DNA of 64,000 bases from DAONDQ01 sp035402645 (GTDB lineage Bacteria > Cloacimonadota > Cloacimonadia > Cloacimonadales > DAONDQ01). Shown here in pieces: positions 7,904-17,017 of the stretch. A program made the translations under genes and the position numbers. Within the stretch, counting starts at the first letter, position 1. Each line of letters begins with the position of its first letter. The stretch lies in contig DAONDQ010000001.1 of the NCBI GenBank assembly GCA_035402645.1, positions 1 through 64,000 on the forward strand. Reading direction: 5' to 3'. The notes below the pieces were generated by a model. That model had not been told where the DNA came from and made no database searches. It saw only the letters and a program-made list of their open reading frames with translations.

Positions 7904-8246
7904 AAGAGCTCCTTGGTTGTAGAATTATGGCGATAGGGTGACACCCACAAGGGGTTCATTCTTTATTATTGCTGCTACCCATAGCTCACGCTATGGGCTA
8001 TTATGTTTCACCATTGCATGGTTTAAAGGATAGGCACATGGGTCTATCCCTACATCAACTTTGAAATGGGTCTGCTGACGCGGACCCCTACTCCCTGTAA
8101 CCTGGCATCTTCTATATGTACGTTTCTATACAATTTCTAAAATTCATAGATCCTCGCATTCGCAAGGATGACAACTTAATGAACTGTCTGTACTATTTCC
8201 TATTTCCTAATTCCTGTTTCCTTCAGCAATTCATAATTCTTACTTC
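7904..8246. repeat. Gene-free 343-bp gap with three palindromes (REP-like)
   Basis: No coding sequence is visible. Three hairpins lie in a row. CCCATAGC-TCAC-GCTATGGG (7978-7997) is perfect. GGGTCTGC-TGAC-GCGGACCC (8068-8087) has one wobble. TCCTCGC-ATTC-GCAAGGA (8151-8168) has one wobble. A degenerate run of TTCCTA/AATTCTTA units (about 8200-8264) continues into the 3' end of truA. The middle hairpin has a close relative at 48584-48601, so at least that unit is dispersed. This looks like a cluster of repetitive extragenic palindromes. Confidence 0.6.
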
Positions 8247-9008
8247 TTAACTCTTAATTCTTAATTTCTGCTCCGGGTATCCCACCTTCACCAGGTACAG
8301 TCCCTGTGGGGGAGCTGTCATGATGAGCTGCTGGTTGGGATTGCGCTGATCGAGAAGTGTTTTCACGATCTCGGGCTTCATATTCGTTGTCCCGATATTG
8401 ATGAGAAGTCCGACGATACGGCGTACCATGTTATGCAGGAAGCGGTCTGCCGTGATATTGAAAATGAACTCATCCGCTGTCTCTTCTATGGTCAGTTCCT
8501 TCACATTGCAGACACGATTCGGTATTTCGGGATTGGGACGCCCGAAGGAAGAATAGTCATGAGAACCCAAAAAATAAGGTATGGCTTCCTGCATTTTATC
8601 CGTATCCATCCTACGATAACGAATAAAGCCCGAAAAATTGCGATTGAAGGGGGTTAATACTTTGGCAAGGTGATATGTATATCCACGCTCAAACGCATCG
8701 TAGCGTGCGTGAAAATCGCTGGAAACAGACATTACGGATAAGACGCGTATACTATGGGGCAATCTTACATTAGAAGCGAGGCGTATCTGTTCTCCTGTCA
8801 TATTCACAGGGAAATCAAAATGAGCATATTGCGATTCTGCATGAACACCCGTATCCGTACGTCCGGCACATACAATATCAATCGGTTCTTTCGCTATGTC
8901 TTCAAAGACTGCTTCCATGGTTTGCTGAACTGAGTTTGCATTGTGCTGTTTCTGCCAGCCATGGAATGCCATGCCGTCATAGGATATCTTCATCAGGAAT
9001 CTTTGCAT
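8247..9008 (-). CDS. truA: tRNA pseudouridine(38-40) synthase TruA
   Basis: 253 residues from the ATG at 9008; the longer open frame overlaps the upstream gene. TruA isomerises uridines 38-40 of the tRNA anticodon stem. The catalytic aspartate is D52 in CAGRTDTGVHAESQ. FHARYDAFERGYTY and RFLHNMVRRIVG are the other TruA blocks. Its length is normal for the family. The last codons lie in low-complexity TTAATTC DNA. Five bases separate it from the upstream membrane-protein gene. Confidence 0.95.
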   Translation of the reverse strand: MQRFLMKISYDGMAFHGWQKQHNANSVQQTMEAVFEDIAKEPIDIVCAGRTDTGVHAESQYAHFDFPVNMTGEQIRLASNVRLPHSIRVLSVMSVSSDFHARYDAFERGYTYHLAKVLTPFNRNFSGFIRYRRMDTDKMQEAIPYFLGSHDYSSFGRPNPEIPNRVCNVKELTIEETADEFIFNITADRFLHNMVRRIVGLLINIGTTNMKPEIVKTLLDQRNPNQQLIMTAPPQGLYLVKVGYPEQKLRIKS

Positions 9009-9013
9009 GGAAC

Positions 9014-9667
9014 CTACAAGGCAGCGGTGAGAATATAAAGCGTGATCATGAAATACAGAAACAGGTTTGACCAAGTAAAAAGAATGGGATGGGGGTATTC
9101 CATTTCCAGGCGATGTCTTGTCTTCTCTTCGATCAGGGGAATCTTGTCCCAGGCACACATAAAGGATTCAACGAGAATATCCACAGATTTGCTGAGGGAG
9201 ATCTTTCCGCCACTCTTGAATTTCTGTATGATGTGCGTGTTTTCCTTCGTAAAGATGGGGATAAATTGCATGGTGGCAACGAAAAAGTAGAGCATGGGGC
9301 GAAAGAACTTTGAGTGTTTCAGAGAACCGCTGTCTTCCACCAATTTATAAAGTGTGGTGGTCTTGAGCAAATACAGCGATAGAAGAAGCAGGTACAGTAC
9401 CCGGCATGCAAAGTTCAACTGCACGGGAAAAGGAACATCCACTAGCATGGCAAAGATGAAATAGGAAATGAGGAAGGGAAGTATACGCAGAATGATCTTC
9501 CCCCACATGAAAAATATCCGATAACCGGGAATGAGATAAAGAATAGTCAATCCGAACATCAGCAGGAAAGAGGCAAAATGGACAACTGTCGAGAGTACGA
9601 CACCCAACAGGAGAAGAATGATCTTCAGATATACGTTTTGCTGATGAAAGATGGTTCCGAATCTCAT
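9014..9667 (-). CDS. Multipass membrane protein, possibly EcfT-like
   Basis: 217 residues with about six hydrophobic segments (near 13-35, 38-55, 60-82, 85-103, 122-142 and 190-215). A charged loop (FKSGGKISLSKSVDILVESF) lies between the fifth and sixth segments. The layout is reminiscent of the transmembrane T component of energy-coupling-factor transporters, but I do not see the coupling-helix Ala-Arg-Gly motifs that would make the call firm, and no ECF ATPase is nearby. Upstream is the TPR lipoprotein (gap 4 bases), downstream truA. Confidence 0.55.
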   Translation of the reverse strand: MRFGTIFHQQNVYLKIILLLLGVVLSTVVHFASFLLMFGLTILYLIPGYRIFFMWGKIILRILPFLISYFIFAMLVDVPFPVQLNFACRVLYLLLLSLYLLKTTTLYKLVEDSGSLKHSKFFRPMLYFFVATMQFIPIFTKENTHIIQKFKSGGKISLSKSVDILVESFMCAWDKIPLIEEKTRHRLEMEYPHPILFTWSNLFLYFMITLYILTAAL

Positions 9668-9671
9668 AATT

Positions 9672-12032
9672 TCATTGTGTCTTTATGATAAAGGGTTTAT
9701 AGAGATCATATGGTCTGTATTGATCAAATGGTTGCGGTAGATTGACCACATCCTTCACGATTTCCTGTTCTTTATTCAGCAAATCCTGTTTGACCTGATC
9801 TTCTACAGTTGGAACTTCACGTTTCAGAGTATCGGGATTATCATGTTTAACAGGGAGAGAATATGTTTTTAACGAATCTCTTGGCTGCGGATTTGTGACA
9901 GGTTGATTCAGTTCCTTCAGCATCTTCTCTTTTAATATCTTTTCAGCTCTATCCCTCTTCTCTTTTTCTTCCAGAGCCTTGAAACTGGGAATGAGGTCAG
10001 TAAAGACAAAGTTCTTTCCCGTATAGAACTGAATAATGAACTTGCTGTAGTCACTGTTGATATCCTTCTTCAGAAGATCATCAAAGTATGGTTTGGCATC
10101 TGTAGAATCATGTTCATTGAACCAATATATATATCCTAATGAATATTTGGCTTTATCCCCAAAGGGAGAACCTTTCAATTCGGTGAGTGATTTCAGAATG
10201 GTCTTGGCTGAATCGGGAGAAGTACTGTAGATGCTCATTGCCTGTTTATACTGCTCTTCATTCTCTATTTCCTGGTCAGTGGTCACAACCACTTCTTTTC
10301 CCTGTATCAGCATACCGGCTGCATGCGTGTATTGGTTCAGTGGATATTCGTTTTGCATGTGCTGATAAACAGCCATCATATTCATAGAATCAGGTAAACT
10401 GTACTTATAAATCCAAATCTGGTCAAATAATGCTAATGGAGCATATTCGGTATCGTATTCCATTAAATCTGCCAGAAGTTGCCTCTCCCTTGCCTTGAGC
10501 TCCTTGTGTGTAGGCTCTGCCTTATGCACTGGGATATTCAAGCTATCGCTTTTCACTTGGGTATTCGTACTGTCTCTGCCTTCTGTCTTTACTGGAATTG
10601 CCGATTCCTTTTTCTGAGAACCATGTTGTTCATGTTTCTGCTGGTGTGAATCCTGATTCGAAGAAACCTGTTTAGTTTCATTTGTTGGGACTTGGGTTTT
10701 CACTACGGTACTGGTATCTGTTTTGGCAGATTCATTAAGAAGTGAGTCTGAAACAACAGTATGAAGTGTATCAACCTCAATTGTATCGGATTCCATTATT
10801 GAGAGTTTCAGTTGCAAAGAATCCAGTTCGGATTTGATCTCATACCGATGTTTCTCAATACCGCGATATACAGATAATGCCGAATCAGGAAGATTCATAT
10901 TATGGAGATAATATTCAGCCAGTTTCAGCTGTTGATTTACCATATCGGCAATTGCCAGTTTGCTGTCCTTTTTATTATAAAGAATGATCTGACTTGCTAT
11001 CGCGCTTTTCGAAATGGCATCATCAACAAATGGTGAAGTGGGCAGTTCAATTTTTACGTTGTTATAGAATGTGATGGATTTTTCATAATCGTGCTCATAT
11101 TGAAGATAGAACTCACCAAGATAGTAATTCGCTTCAGCTGAGTATTGGGTTCGAGGATTGCTCTTAATAATTTCATTATAGAGAGCTACCGCTTTCGTGT
11201 ATTGATTTAATCCCAAGAGGTTTCGAGCCATGAGCAATTTGATCTTGGGTATTATATCCAGTCTGTTCTCTATTTTTAATAAAGGTTTGATCTCAGTTTC
11301 TACTTTCTTGTAATTTTTCAGATTATATTCATTCAGTGCAATATAGTACCTTGCATCGAGCTTGATAGATTTTTCCAACCTGGACTTAAGCAGACGCTGG
11401 AATACCTGGTTAGACTGGCTGTATCTTTTTTCTAGATGATAAGCATATCCCAATTGGAAAAATGCAATCTTGTACTCTTTAGAATGGGGATAATTATCTA
11501 TGATCTTTTGTAAGTAGTACACTGCCTGGGCATATGCTTCATTATCCATACTGATAATGGATAATTGTATATAGGCTTGTGGATAATACTTCTTGAATAA
11601 GGGATTTTGTAAAAATTCTGTTAGGGTGGAAATCGCTTCTTCATCTTTTTTCATATCATGCAGGACACTCGTTTTGAAGAGAGTGACTTCGGGAGTGAGT
11701 TTTGAATTCGGATAGAATTTCAGGAATTCCTGGCATTTTTCATATGTCTGAAGATCGGCGTTTCCTTTATAATACATGCATTGTGCAAGAATGAATAATG
11801 CCTGGTCACAGTATTTGCTATTTTTATATTCTGTGAGAATATACCCACATTTTTTCATTGCCTTGGTATATTCATCAATTGATTGCGGACTTGCCTTATC
11901 ACCAACAAGTGGTCTGGAATATGCCGATTTAAAAAGTTTCTTTGCATTGTAAAGTGTATTATAATACACACATCCATTCAGGAGAAGCAGGGGTAACAGA
12001 ACCAGGAAAAGCAGAACCCGGTATCTTTTCAT
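9672..12032 (-). CDS. TPR-repeat lipoprotein
   Basis: 786 residues. The signal peptide ends in a lipobox, LLLLNG-C (Cys about residue 21), followed by VYYNTLYNAKKLFKSAY, a start common to FCB-group TPR lipoproteins. Residues about 60-400 are a run of tetratricopeptide-like helical pairs (ALFILAQCMYYKG, AYIQLSIISMDNEAYAQAVYYL, AEANYYLGEFYLQYEHDYEKSI). A Ser/Thr/Gln/Lys-rich linker covers about 415-510. A second TPR-like part spans 520-690 and a Pro/Lys-rich tail ends the protein. It is likely a periplasm-facing scaffold in envelope assembly, but its partners are unknown. Confidence 0.8.
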   Translation of the reverse strand: MKRYRVLLFLVLLPLLLLNGCVYYNTLYNAKKLFKSAYSRPLVGDKASPQSIDEYTKAMKKCGYILTEYKNSKYCDQALFILAQCMYYKGNADLQTYEKCQEFLKFYPNSKLTPEVTLFKTSVLHDMKKDEEAISTLTEFLQNPLFKKYYPQAYIQLSIISMDNEAYAQAVYYLQKIIDNYPHSKEYKIAFFQLGYAYHLEKRYSQSNQVFQRLLKSRLEKSIKLDARYYIALNEYNLKNYKKVETEIKPLLKIENRLDIIPKIKLLMARNLLGLNQYTKAVALYNEIIKSNPRTQYSAEANYYLGEFYLQYEHDYEKSITFYNNVKIELPTSPFVDDAISKSAIASQIILYNKKDSKLAIADMVNQQLKLAEYYLHNMNLPDSALSVYRGIEKHRYEIKSELDSLQLKLSIMESDTIEVDTLHTVVSDSLLNESAKTDTSTVVKTQVPTNETKQVSSNQDSHQQKHEQHGSQKKESAIPVKTEGRDSTNTQVKSDSLNIPVHKAEPTHKELKARERQLLADLMEYDTEYAPLALFDQIWIYKYSLPDSMNMMAVYQHMQNEYPLNQYTHAAGMLIQGKEVVVTTDQEIENEEQYKQAMSIYSTSPDSAKTILKSLTELKGSPFGDKAKYSLGYIYWFNEHDSTDAKPYFDDLLKKDINSDYSKFIIQFYTGKNFVFTDLIPSFKALEEKEKRDRAEKILKEKMLKELNQPVTNPQPRDSLKTYSLPVKHDNPDTLKREVPTVEDQVKQDLLNKEQEIVKDVVNLPQPFDQYRPYDLYKPFIIKTQ

Positions 12033-12061
12033 GTAATTAAGTCCTTTTACTTGATGTCAGG

Positions 12062-13588
12062 TCAATTCAATGGAATAATCTTGGAGACCAGATCAGGTAG
12101 AGTAGTGGAATCAATTAGATCTTTCATTTTTTGGATATCATCGTAAAGAATACGATCCTTATCCAAATGAGGGACTATTGAACGGATTTTTGCCTTCACT
12201 TCTTCAATTACATCAGAGCTCTGCATTTCTCTTTCATCAAGAGCCTGACAACCTGACATTAATTCGATACCCAAGACATAGGCAACATTATTGATGATTG
12301 TCCTGGCTTTCATGGCGGATATGGTTCCCATGCTGACATGATCTTCCTGGTTAGCGGAAGTGGGGATGGAATCAACAGAAGCCGGATGAGCTAAAACCTT
12401 GTTCTCGGATACTAACGAGGCAGCAGTGAGCTGTGCGATCATAAATCCTGAATCGACCCCTGGTCTGGGAGCAAGGAATGGTTTCAATCCTCTGTTCAAG
12501 GCAGGGTTGAATATTTGTTCCATTCTTCGTTCCGAGATATTTGCCAATTCAGAAACTGCAATCCCGAGTGTGTCTAAGGCAATGGCTACCGGTTCGCCAT
12601 GAAAATTCCCTCCGGATATGACTCGTTCCTCTCTCGGAAAAATCAACGGATTATCCGTTACTGAATTCATTTCCACAGAGAGAACTTTCTTTACATAATC
12701 AAGTGCTTCCCGAACAGCACCATGAACCTGTGGTGTACATCTGAGACTATATGGATCCTGAACATTGCTGCAGGTCAAGTGTGATTCACGTATCCTGCTG
12801 CCCTGTATCAGGCGGAATAAATTATCTGCTGAGGTTAATTGTCCTGAATGCGGACGCAGCCCGTGAATAAGGGGATCGTATGCTGCAGGAGTGCCTTTCA
12901 TAGCATCTAAACTGAAAGCAGCGCAGATATCAGCCACCTTTACCAGATTGTAAGCACGAATGAGTGTTAAAATCCCTACAGCTGTCATGACCTGCGTACC
13001 ATTATTCAGCGCAAGACCTTCCTTTGCCATGAGTTTTACTGGTTTGATACCGGCACGATTCATCGCTTCAGCACCATCCAGCAGTTCATCATGAAAGTAA
13101 GCCTTTCCCTTCCCCAATAAAACAAGAGCAAGATGGGAAAGAGGAGCTAAGTCACCACTTGCACCCACTGAACCTTTCTCGGGGATACAGGGATGGACAC
13201 CTTTATTCAGCATATCGATCAATGCCTGAAGTGTTTCGAGCCTGATCCCTGAATGTCCACGTGCAAGAACATTGATTCGAAGCAGAAGAATTGCCCGGGT
13301 TTCAGAGATGGAAAGGAAGGGACCAACACCCGTTGCATGACTCAGTATAAGATTTTCCTGTAATTCGTCGATCTGATCAGCAGGAATACTTATTGTGCTG
13401 AATTTCCCGAAACCAGTCGTTAATCCATAGACCACTCTGCCTTCCCTGATAATGCGATCCACATATTCTCTGCATACTTTCACATTCTGAGCTGCCTCAT
13501 CGGTCAAGGATACTTCAGTCATCTGATAAGCTATGCTCCAGATTTGTTCAAAGGTTAAATCTGATCCATTCAGGTAAACACGGTCCAT
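12062..13588 (-). CDS. hutH: Histidine ammonia-lyase
   Basis: 508 residues, the usual HutH length. The Ala143-Ser144-Gly145 triad in GSVGASGDLAPLSHLAL forms the MIO electrophile. Tyr54 (VVYGLTTGFGKFS) is the expected catalytic tyrosine, and further family blocks follow (NGTQVMTAVG, DNPLIF, QEDHVSMG). It deaminates histidine to urocanate, the first step of histidine fermentation. The other hut genes (urocanase, imidazolonepropionase) are not in the window. A terminator just upstream (13663-13687) isolates it from the T9SS-type gene. A phenylalanine or tyrosine lyase cannot be fully excluded by eye, but the motifs favour histidine. Confidence 0.93.
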   Translation of the reverse strand: MDRVYLNGSDLTFEQIWSIAYQMTEVSLTDEAAQNVKVCREYVDRIIREGRVVYGLTTGFGKFSTISIPADQIDELQENLILSHATGVGPFLSISETRAILLLRINVLARGHSGIRLETLQALIDMLNKGVHPCIPEKGSVGASGDLAPLSHLALVLLGKGKAYFHDELLDGAEAMNRAGIKPVKLMAKEGLALNNGTQVMTAVGILTLIRAYNLVKVADICAAFSLDAMKGTPAAYDPLIHGLRPHSGQLTSADNLFRLIQGSRIRESHLTCSNVQDPYSLRCTPQVHGAVREALDYVKKVLSVEMNSVTDNPLIFPREERVISGGNFHGEPVAIALDTLGIAVSELANISERRMEQIFNPALNRGLKPFLAPRPGVDSGFMIAQLTAASLVSENKVLAHPASVDSIPTSANQEDHVSMGTISAMKARTIINNVAYVLGIELMSGCQALDEREMQSSDVIEEVKAKIRSIVPHLDKDRILYDDIQKMKDLIDSTTLPDLVSKIIPLN

Positions 13589-13662
13589 GAAATACTCCTT
13601 ATTGATTCATTAACGTCATTTTACATGCTGGTCATATTTGTCAATATTCATGCAAATAAGAA

Positions 13663-13687
13663 AAGGCGGCTGATAAACAGCCGCCTT
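13663..13687 (-). terminator. Rho-independent terminator
   Basis: A perfect 10-bp stem, AAGGCGGCTG / CAGCCGCCTT, with a 5-base loop; on the minus strand it is followed by TTCTTATT. It lies 23 bases after the stop of the secreted protein gene and ends the envelope operon. Confidence 0.9.
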
Positions 13688-13709
13688 AATATTCAAGGGC
13701 TTGATATGG

Positions 13710-15914
13710 TTATTTAACCAACATCATCTTTCTGGTTTCGGTATGATTTCCAGTCTTTAAAGTATAGAAATAAATACCGGAGCCAACGCCTTCGTTATTG
13801 CTATTGGTGCCATTCCAGTTAATCGTATGATTACCGGCTGGTGTTGAACCCTTCACTAAGGTCTTCACGAGTTGACCCTTAACATTATAAACATTCAGGG
13901 TAACATCTGATGCTTTCGGCAGATTGAAGGAAATAGTGGTACTTGGGTTGAATGGATTTGGGAAATTCTGCTTCAGCATGGAATAATTTGGCGCAACCGG
14001 ATCGTTGATTCCAACAACTGGAGGCCACTTGATATCAAGAGAAGCATACATGATACGACCACCGTCAGCCTGACCGACAGCAGGACTAATGGAAGCAGCG
14101 CCCCAAGAGTTGTCATCTAAGAACATCAGGTGAACTCTACCGGTTCTGTAACCATTTTCATCAGTGCTGATATATTCAACATAATCACCAGGATATACCC
14201 ATTCAGGTACCATCGGATTGTTGTTCTGAGTCAATTGAGGTGTCTCGACTGAATTCAGAGAAATTGGTTCACTCCATTGTAAACCCGCATCGGTATGATT
14301 AGGATCGATTACAGGATAAATGGAAATGTAAACTTCCGGTACATTCTGATAAGTGGAAAGTTCCGGATAAGTTGATGCATAAGTATTATATAAATATGAT
14401 CTGGTACAATCAGCCCAAACGGCAACCATTTGATCGTGTTCATTCATCTGAGACATATGGAACCAATTATAATGGAATCTCATTGCAGAATCAACTGCGG
14501 TATTATCCCAATACTGATAGGGCCATGTCTGAACAAATTGAAGTACGTTATATGGTGGATTGATACCATCATCAACAGTTGTAAATTGAGGGCCGTTTCC
14601 ATCAAGATTCCAAGGAACGGAAGGAGTTCCATCATTGGGATTGATGTCTTTCGGATATAAATCACACACTACAAATGTATTGTTCTGAGTGTCAAAAACC
14701 ACATCTTTTACATCGGATGTGAGAGGATACCAGTACAAGCTATCAGGAGTTGATAATGCTGTGACTAATGGGAAATGAAGCTTGTGATAGGAATCCATTT
14801 GCAGATTGGTGTGACCGCCTTCATCAATTGCATAATTCAGGTGATCATAAGCTTCACCCGTAGTGGAATCTGTAAAGTAACCAGCACCGGTCAATGGGTC
14901 AACTGGATTTGTAATCTGGGTGTCAGGATTCATAGAATACTGTGCCCATTCGCCAACGCCATAATTGCTGTTTACGAAAACATCAACATATGGCTCTCCA
15001 AGAGAATATGTTACAGATGCATCATAAGCAACATGATGACCAGCAATATAGTATTTTCCGTCATCGCCAACAAAGTTAGCATAGAACGGACGACGCCATG
15101 CGTTTTGATCCACATTCCATGCATCCAAAGTAGGAATTGATGTATATGACCAGGTTAATGCTTCGCCATTCTCGAGCATGGCTGGAGTAAAATCAGCATA
15201 AGCAATCACTTGGTTTTCTGAAGGATTGGGGGTTCCAACAGTATGACTTACTGAATTCGTGGCTGATACATATACGCGACGATGATCAGCAATAGGTGAA
15301 GGTCCAATCTGAACATTCGGCCATATGAATTCATTGTCGGAAGTAGAATTTGTTGCAAGCGCAGTAGGATTATTGATTGCAATCGTTGGATCACTGATCA
15401 AGCCGGGAATACCTTCTAAAAATGCATCCCATGCAACATCAACTTCAAGTTGTGTATCACTAGGATCAGCATCAACATGCCATGCAAAGATGGGTTTCCC
15501 GCTCAGACGATCTAAATCCATGGAACTGTAGCCTTCTTTTACTTGGGTAGAAGTGATTTCATTGTTCACTTCAACAGTCCCGTCATGCTGAACATAAGTG
15601 TAAAATACACGTCTTTGTCCAGATGCAGTACGCTGACCCATGTAAGTTAAATATACACCGTCACCGGCTGTGCTGCTTTGTACGCGAACGGCAGGTGATG
15701 AATATCCACCAACCATATAATCCCAGTATGTTGTGAGAAGAGCGGTTGGGGTTGTAAAAAATTGATATTCAGGAACATCACGAGTAATCGGCTGAATAGA
15801 AGCCGGTTTTAATTGAATGGCTATTTTTGATTTTGTAACGGCTTTCATTTCCTGGGCTGACAGACAGCCAAATACTAAAGCAAGCAATGAAAGCAAAATA
15901 ATCAAACGCTTCAT
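13710..15914 (-). CDS. Secreted T9SS-type protein with C-terminal sorting domain
   Basis: 734 residues. A signal peptide (1-20, ends CLSAQ) is followed by a large beta-rich body with many aromatic and Asp/Asn residues that I cannot assign to an enzyme family. The last about 90 residues are a FlgD-like Ig / type A sorting domain: QNFPNPFNPSTTISFNL, then VYNVKGQLVKTL, then GSGIYFYTLKTG, ending RKMMLVK. Such domains direct proteins through the type IX system to the cell surface in FCB bacteria. The gene is last in a run after the PorV-like barrel and a second sorting-domain protein, and a terminator follows. Confidence 0.85.
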   Translation of the reverse strand: MKRLIILLSLLALVFGCLSAQEMKAVTKSKIAIQLKPASIQPITRDVPEYQFFTTPTALLTTYWDYMVGGYSSPAVRVQSSTAGDGVYLTYMGQRTASGQRRVFYTYVQHDGTVEVNNEITSTQVKEGYSSMDLDRLSGKPIFAWHVDADPSDTQLEVDVAWDAFLEGIPGLISDPTIAINNPTALATNSTSDNEFIWPNVQIGPSPIADHRRVYVSATNSVSHTVGTPNPSENQVIAYADFTPAMLENGEALTWSYTSIPTLDAWNVDQNAWRRPFYANFVGDDGKYYIAGHHVAYDASVTYSLGEPYVDVFVNSNYGVGEWAQYSMNPDTQITNPVDPLTGAGYFTDSTTGEAYDHLNYAIDEGGHTNLQMDSYHKLHFPLVTALSTPDSLYWYPLTSDVKDVVFDTQNNTFVVCDLYPKDINPNDGTPSVPWNLDGNGPQFTTVDDGINPPYNVLQFVQTWPYQYWDNTAVDSAMRFHYNWFHMSQMNEHDQMVAVWADCTRSYLYNTYASTYPELSTYQNVPEVYISIYPVIDPNHTDAGLQWSEPISLNSVETPQLTQNNNPMVPEWVYPGDYVEYISTDENGYRTGRVHLMFLDDNSWGAASISPAVGQADGGRIMYASLDIKWPPVVGINDPVAPNYSMLKQNFPNPFNPSTTISFNLPKASDVTLNVYNVKGQLVKTLVKGSTPAGNHTINWNGTNSNNEGVGSGIYFYTLKTGNHTETRKMMLVK

Positions 15915-15976
15915 CTTTCCTCCTTGTATAATAAGTAAAACCGAAACCTATGTTTCCGTTACTTAGTTTTCATTGT

Positions 15977-17008
15977 TTAGAATTTCATCTTTAATGATAC
16001 ACGATGGGCATTACCGAAGAAATCATCTCCTAAATAACCCATGTCTGTGTATGCATAATCAATGTCGAAAACTGCTATTCTGGTAGCTAATTCCCAACCT
16101 AAACCAAAACTTGGGCCATACGTATCATAATTCACTTGATATCCGGCACGTGCAAATAAGGAACCATATTTGTACTCAGTTCCAATATTCCAAGTTTCCT
16201 GTCTATCTATGCAGTTATCAAGTTGGGCTGAAATGATCCAGGCATCTGTATCTGTACGATAAAGATCAGCACTGACACCCATCGAGAAATTCATGGGTAT
16301 TTTCGCTGATAATTCAGCAGGATCTTCATCAATAAGACCATCTCCATCATTATCAAGCAAATCTACAGGATCTTCATCAGTCTTTCCATCTCCATCATTG
16401 TCAATGGTGTATTTAACATCAGGTCCAAAGTTACGGAGAGACATACCAATGGTAAGGTTTTTCCATTTGGTATTATACAATGAGCCTAAATCAACTGAAT
16501 AGCTGTTTATAGCATAGCCTGCTGTTGCTTCCCGCAAGTACTTTCCGGTAAAACCGAAAGCAAACTTATCGGTAAATGCACTTGCATAAGTAAAACCAAA
16601 TGCCATATCCGCATAATTGAATTTTTCACCGGTTGGACCGAATTCATCTTCTCCATTAACATTCATTGGAGCCATATGTAATACGGAAGCACTTACTGCA
16701 TACGCTGATACACCCGTTGAATAAGATGCTGCAACAAAGTCATGCATAATATCACTGGGCCAACTTGTATGCGAGAAAAATGCCTGCTGTTGAGGTATGA
16801 GAGCTAAACCAGCCGGATTCCAATATACGGACGAGATGTCATTCGTTACAGCAGTATAGGCTTCACCCATACCTGTTGCACGGGCATCTATTCCAAGTTT
16901 TAGAAACTGCAGGGAGGCTGTGCCTGTTTTGGGGAAGATACCAGCTTGCAGAAAAACAGGAGCTGCTGCAAGAACAACCATGGTTAAAATTAGGATGATC
17001 TTTTTCAC
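15977..17008 (-). CDS. PorV/PorQ-family outer-membrane barrel
   Basis: 343 residues. Signal peptide 1-22. The N-terminal barrel signature is LGIDARATGMGEAYTAV followed by SSVYWNPAGLA, typical of PorV/PorQ (UPF0164-like) proteins, and the chain ends in an aromatic residue (LKMKF). PorV is the T9SS shuttle/anchor partner for sorting-domain cargo, and the gene lies between two such cargo genes. An unusual insert near residues 203-232 carries two DNDGDG-x-x-DEDP units resembling calcium-binding thrombospondin-type repeats, presumably in an extracellular loop. Confidence 0.87.
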   Translation of the reverse strand: MKKIILILTMVVLAAAPVFLQAGIFPKTGTASLQFLKLGIDARATGMGEAYTAVTNDISSVYWNPAGLALIPQQQAFFSHTSWPSDIMHDFVAASYSTGVSAYAVSASVLHMAPMNVNGEDEFGPTGEKFNYADMAFGFTYASAFTDKFAFGFTGKYLREATAGYAINSYSVDLGSLYNTKWKNLTIGMSLRNFGPDVKYTIDNDGDGKTDEDPVDLLDNDGDGLIDEDPAELSAKIPMNFSMGVSADLYRTDTDAWIISAQLDNCIDRQETWNIGTEYKYGSLFARAGYQVNYDTYGPSFGLGWELATRIAVFDIDYAYTDMGYLGDDFFGNAHRVSLKMKF

Positions 17009-17017
17009 AGTTCCTCC

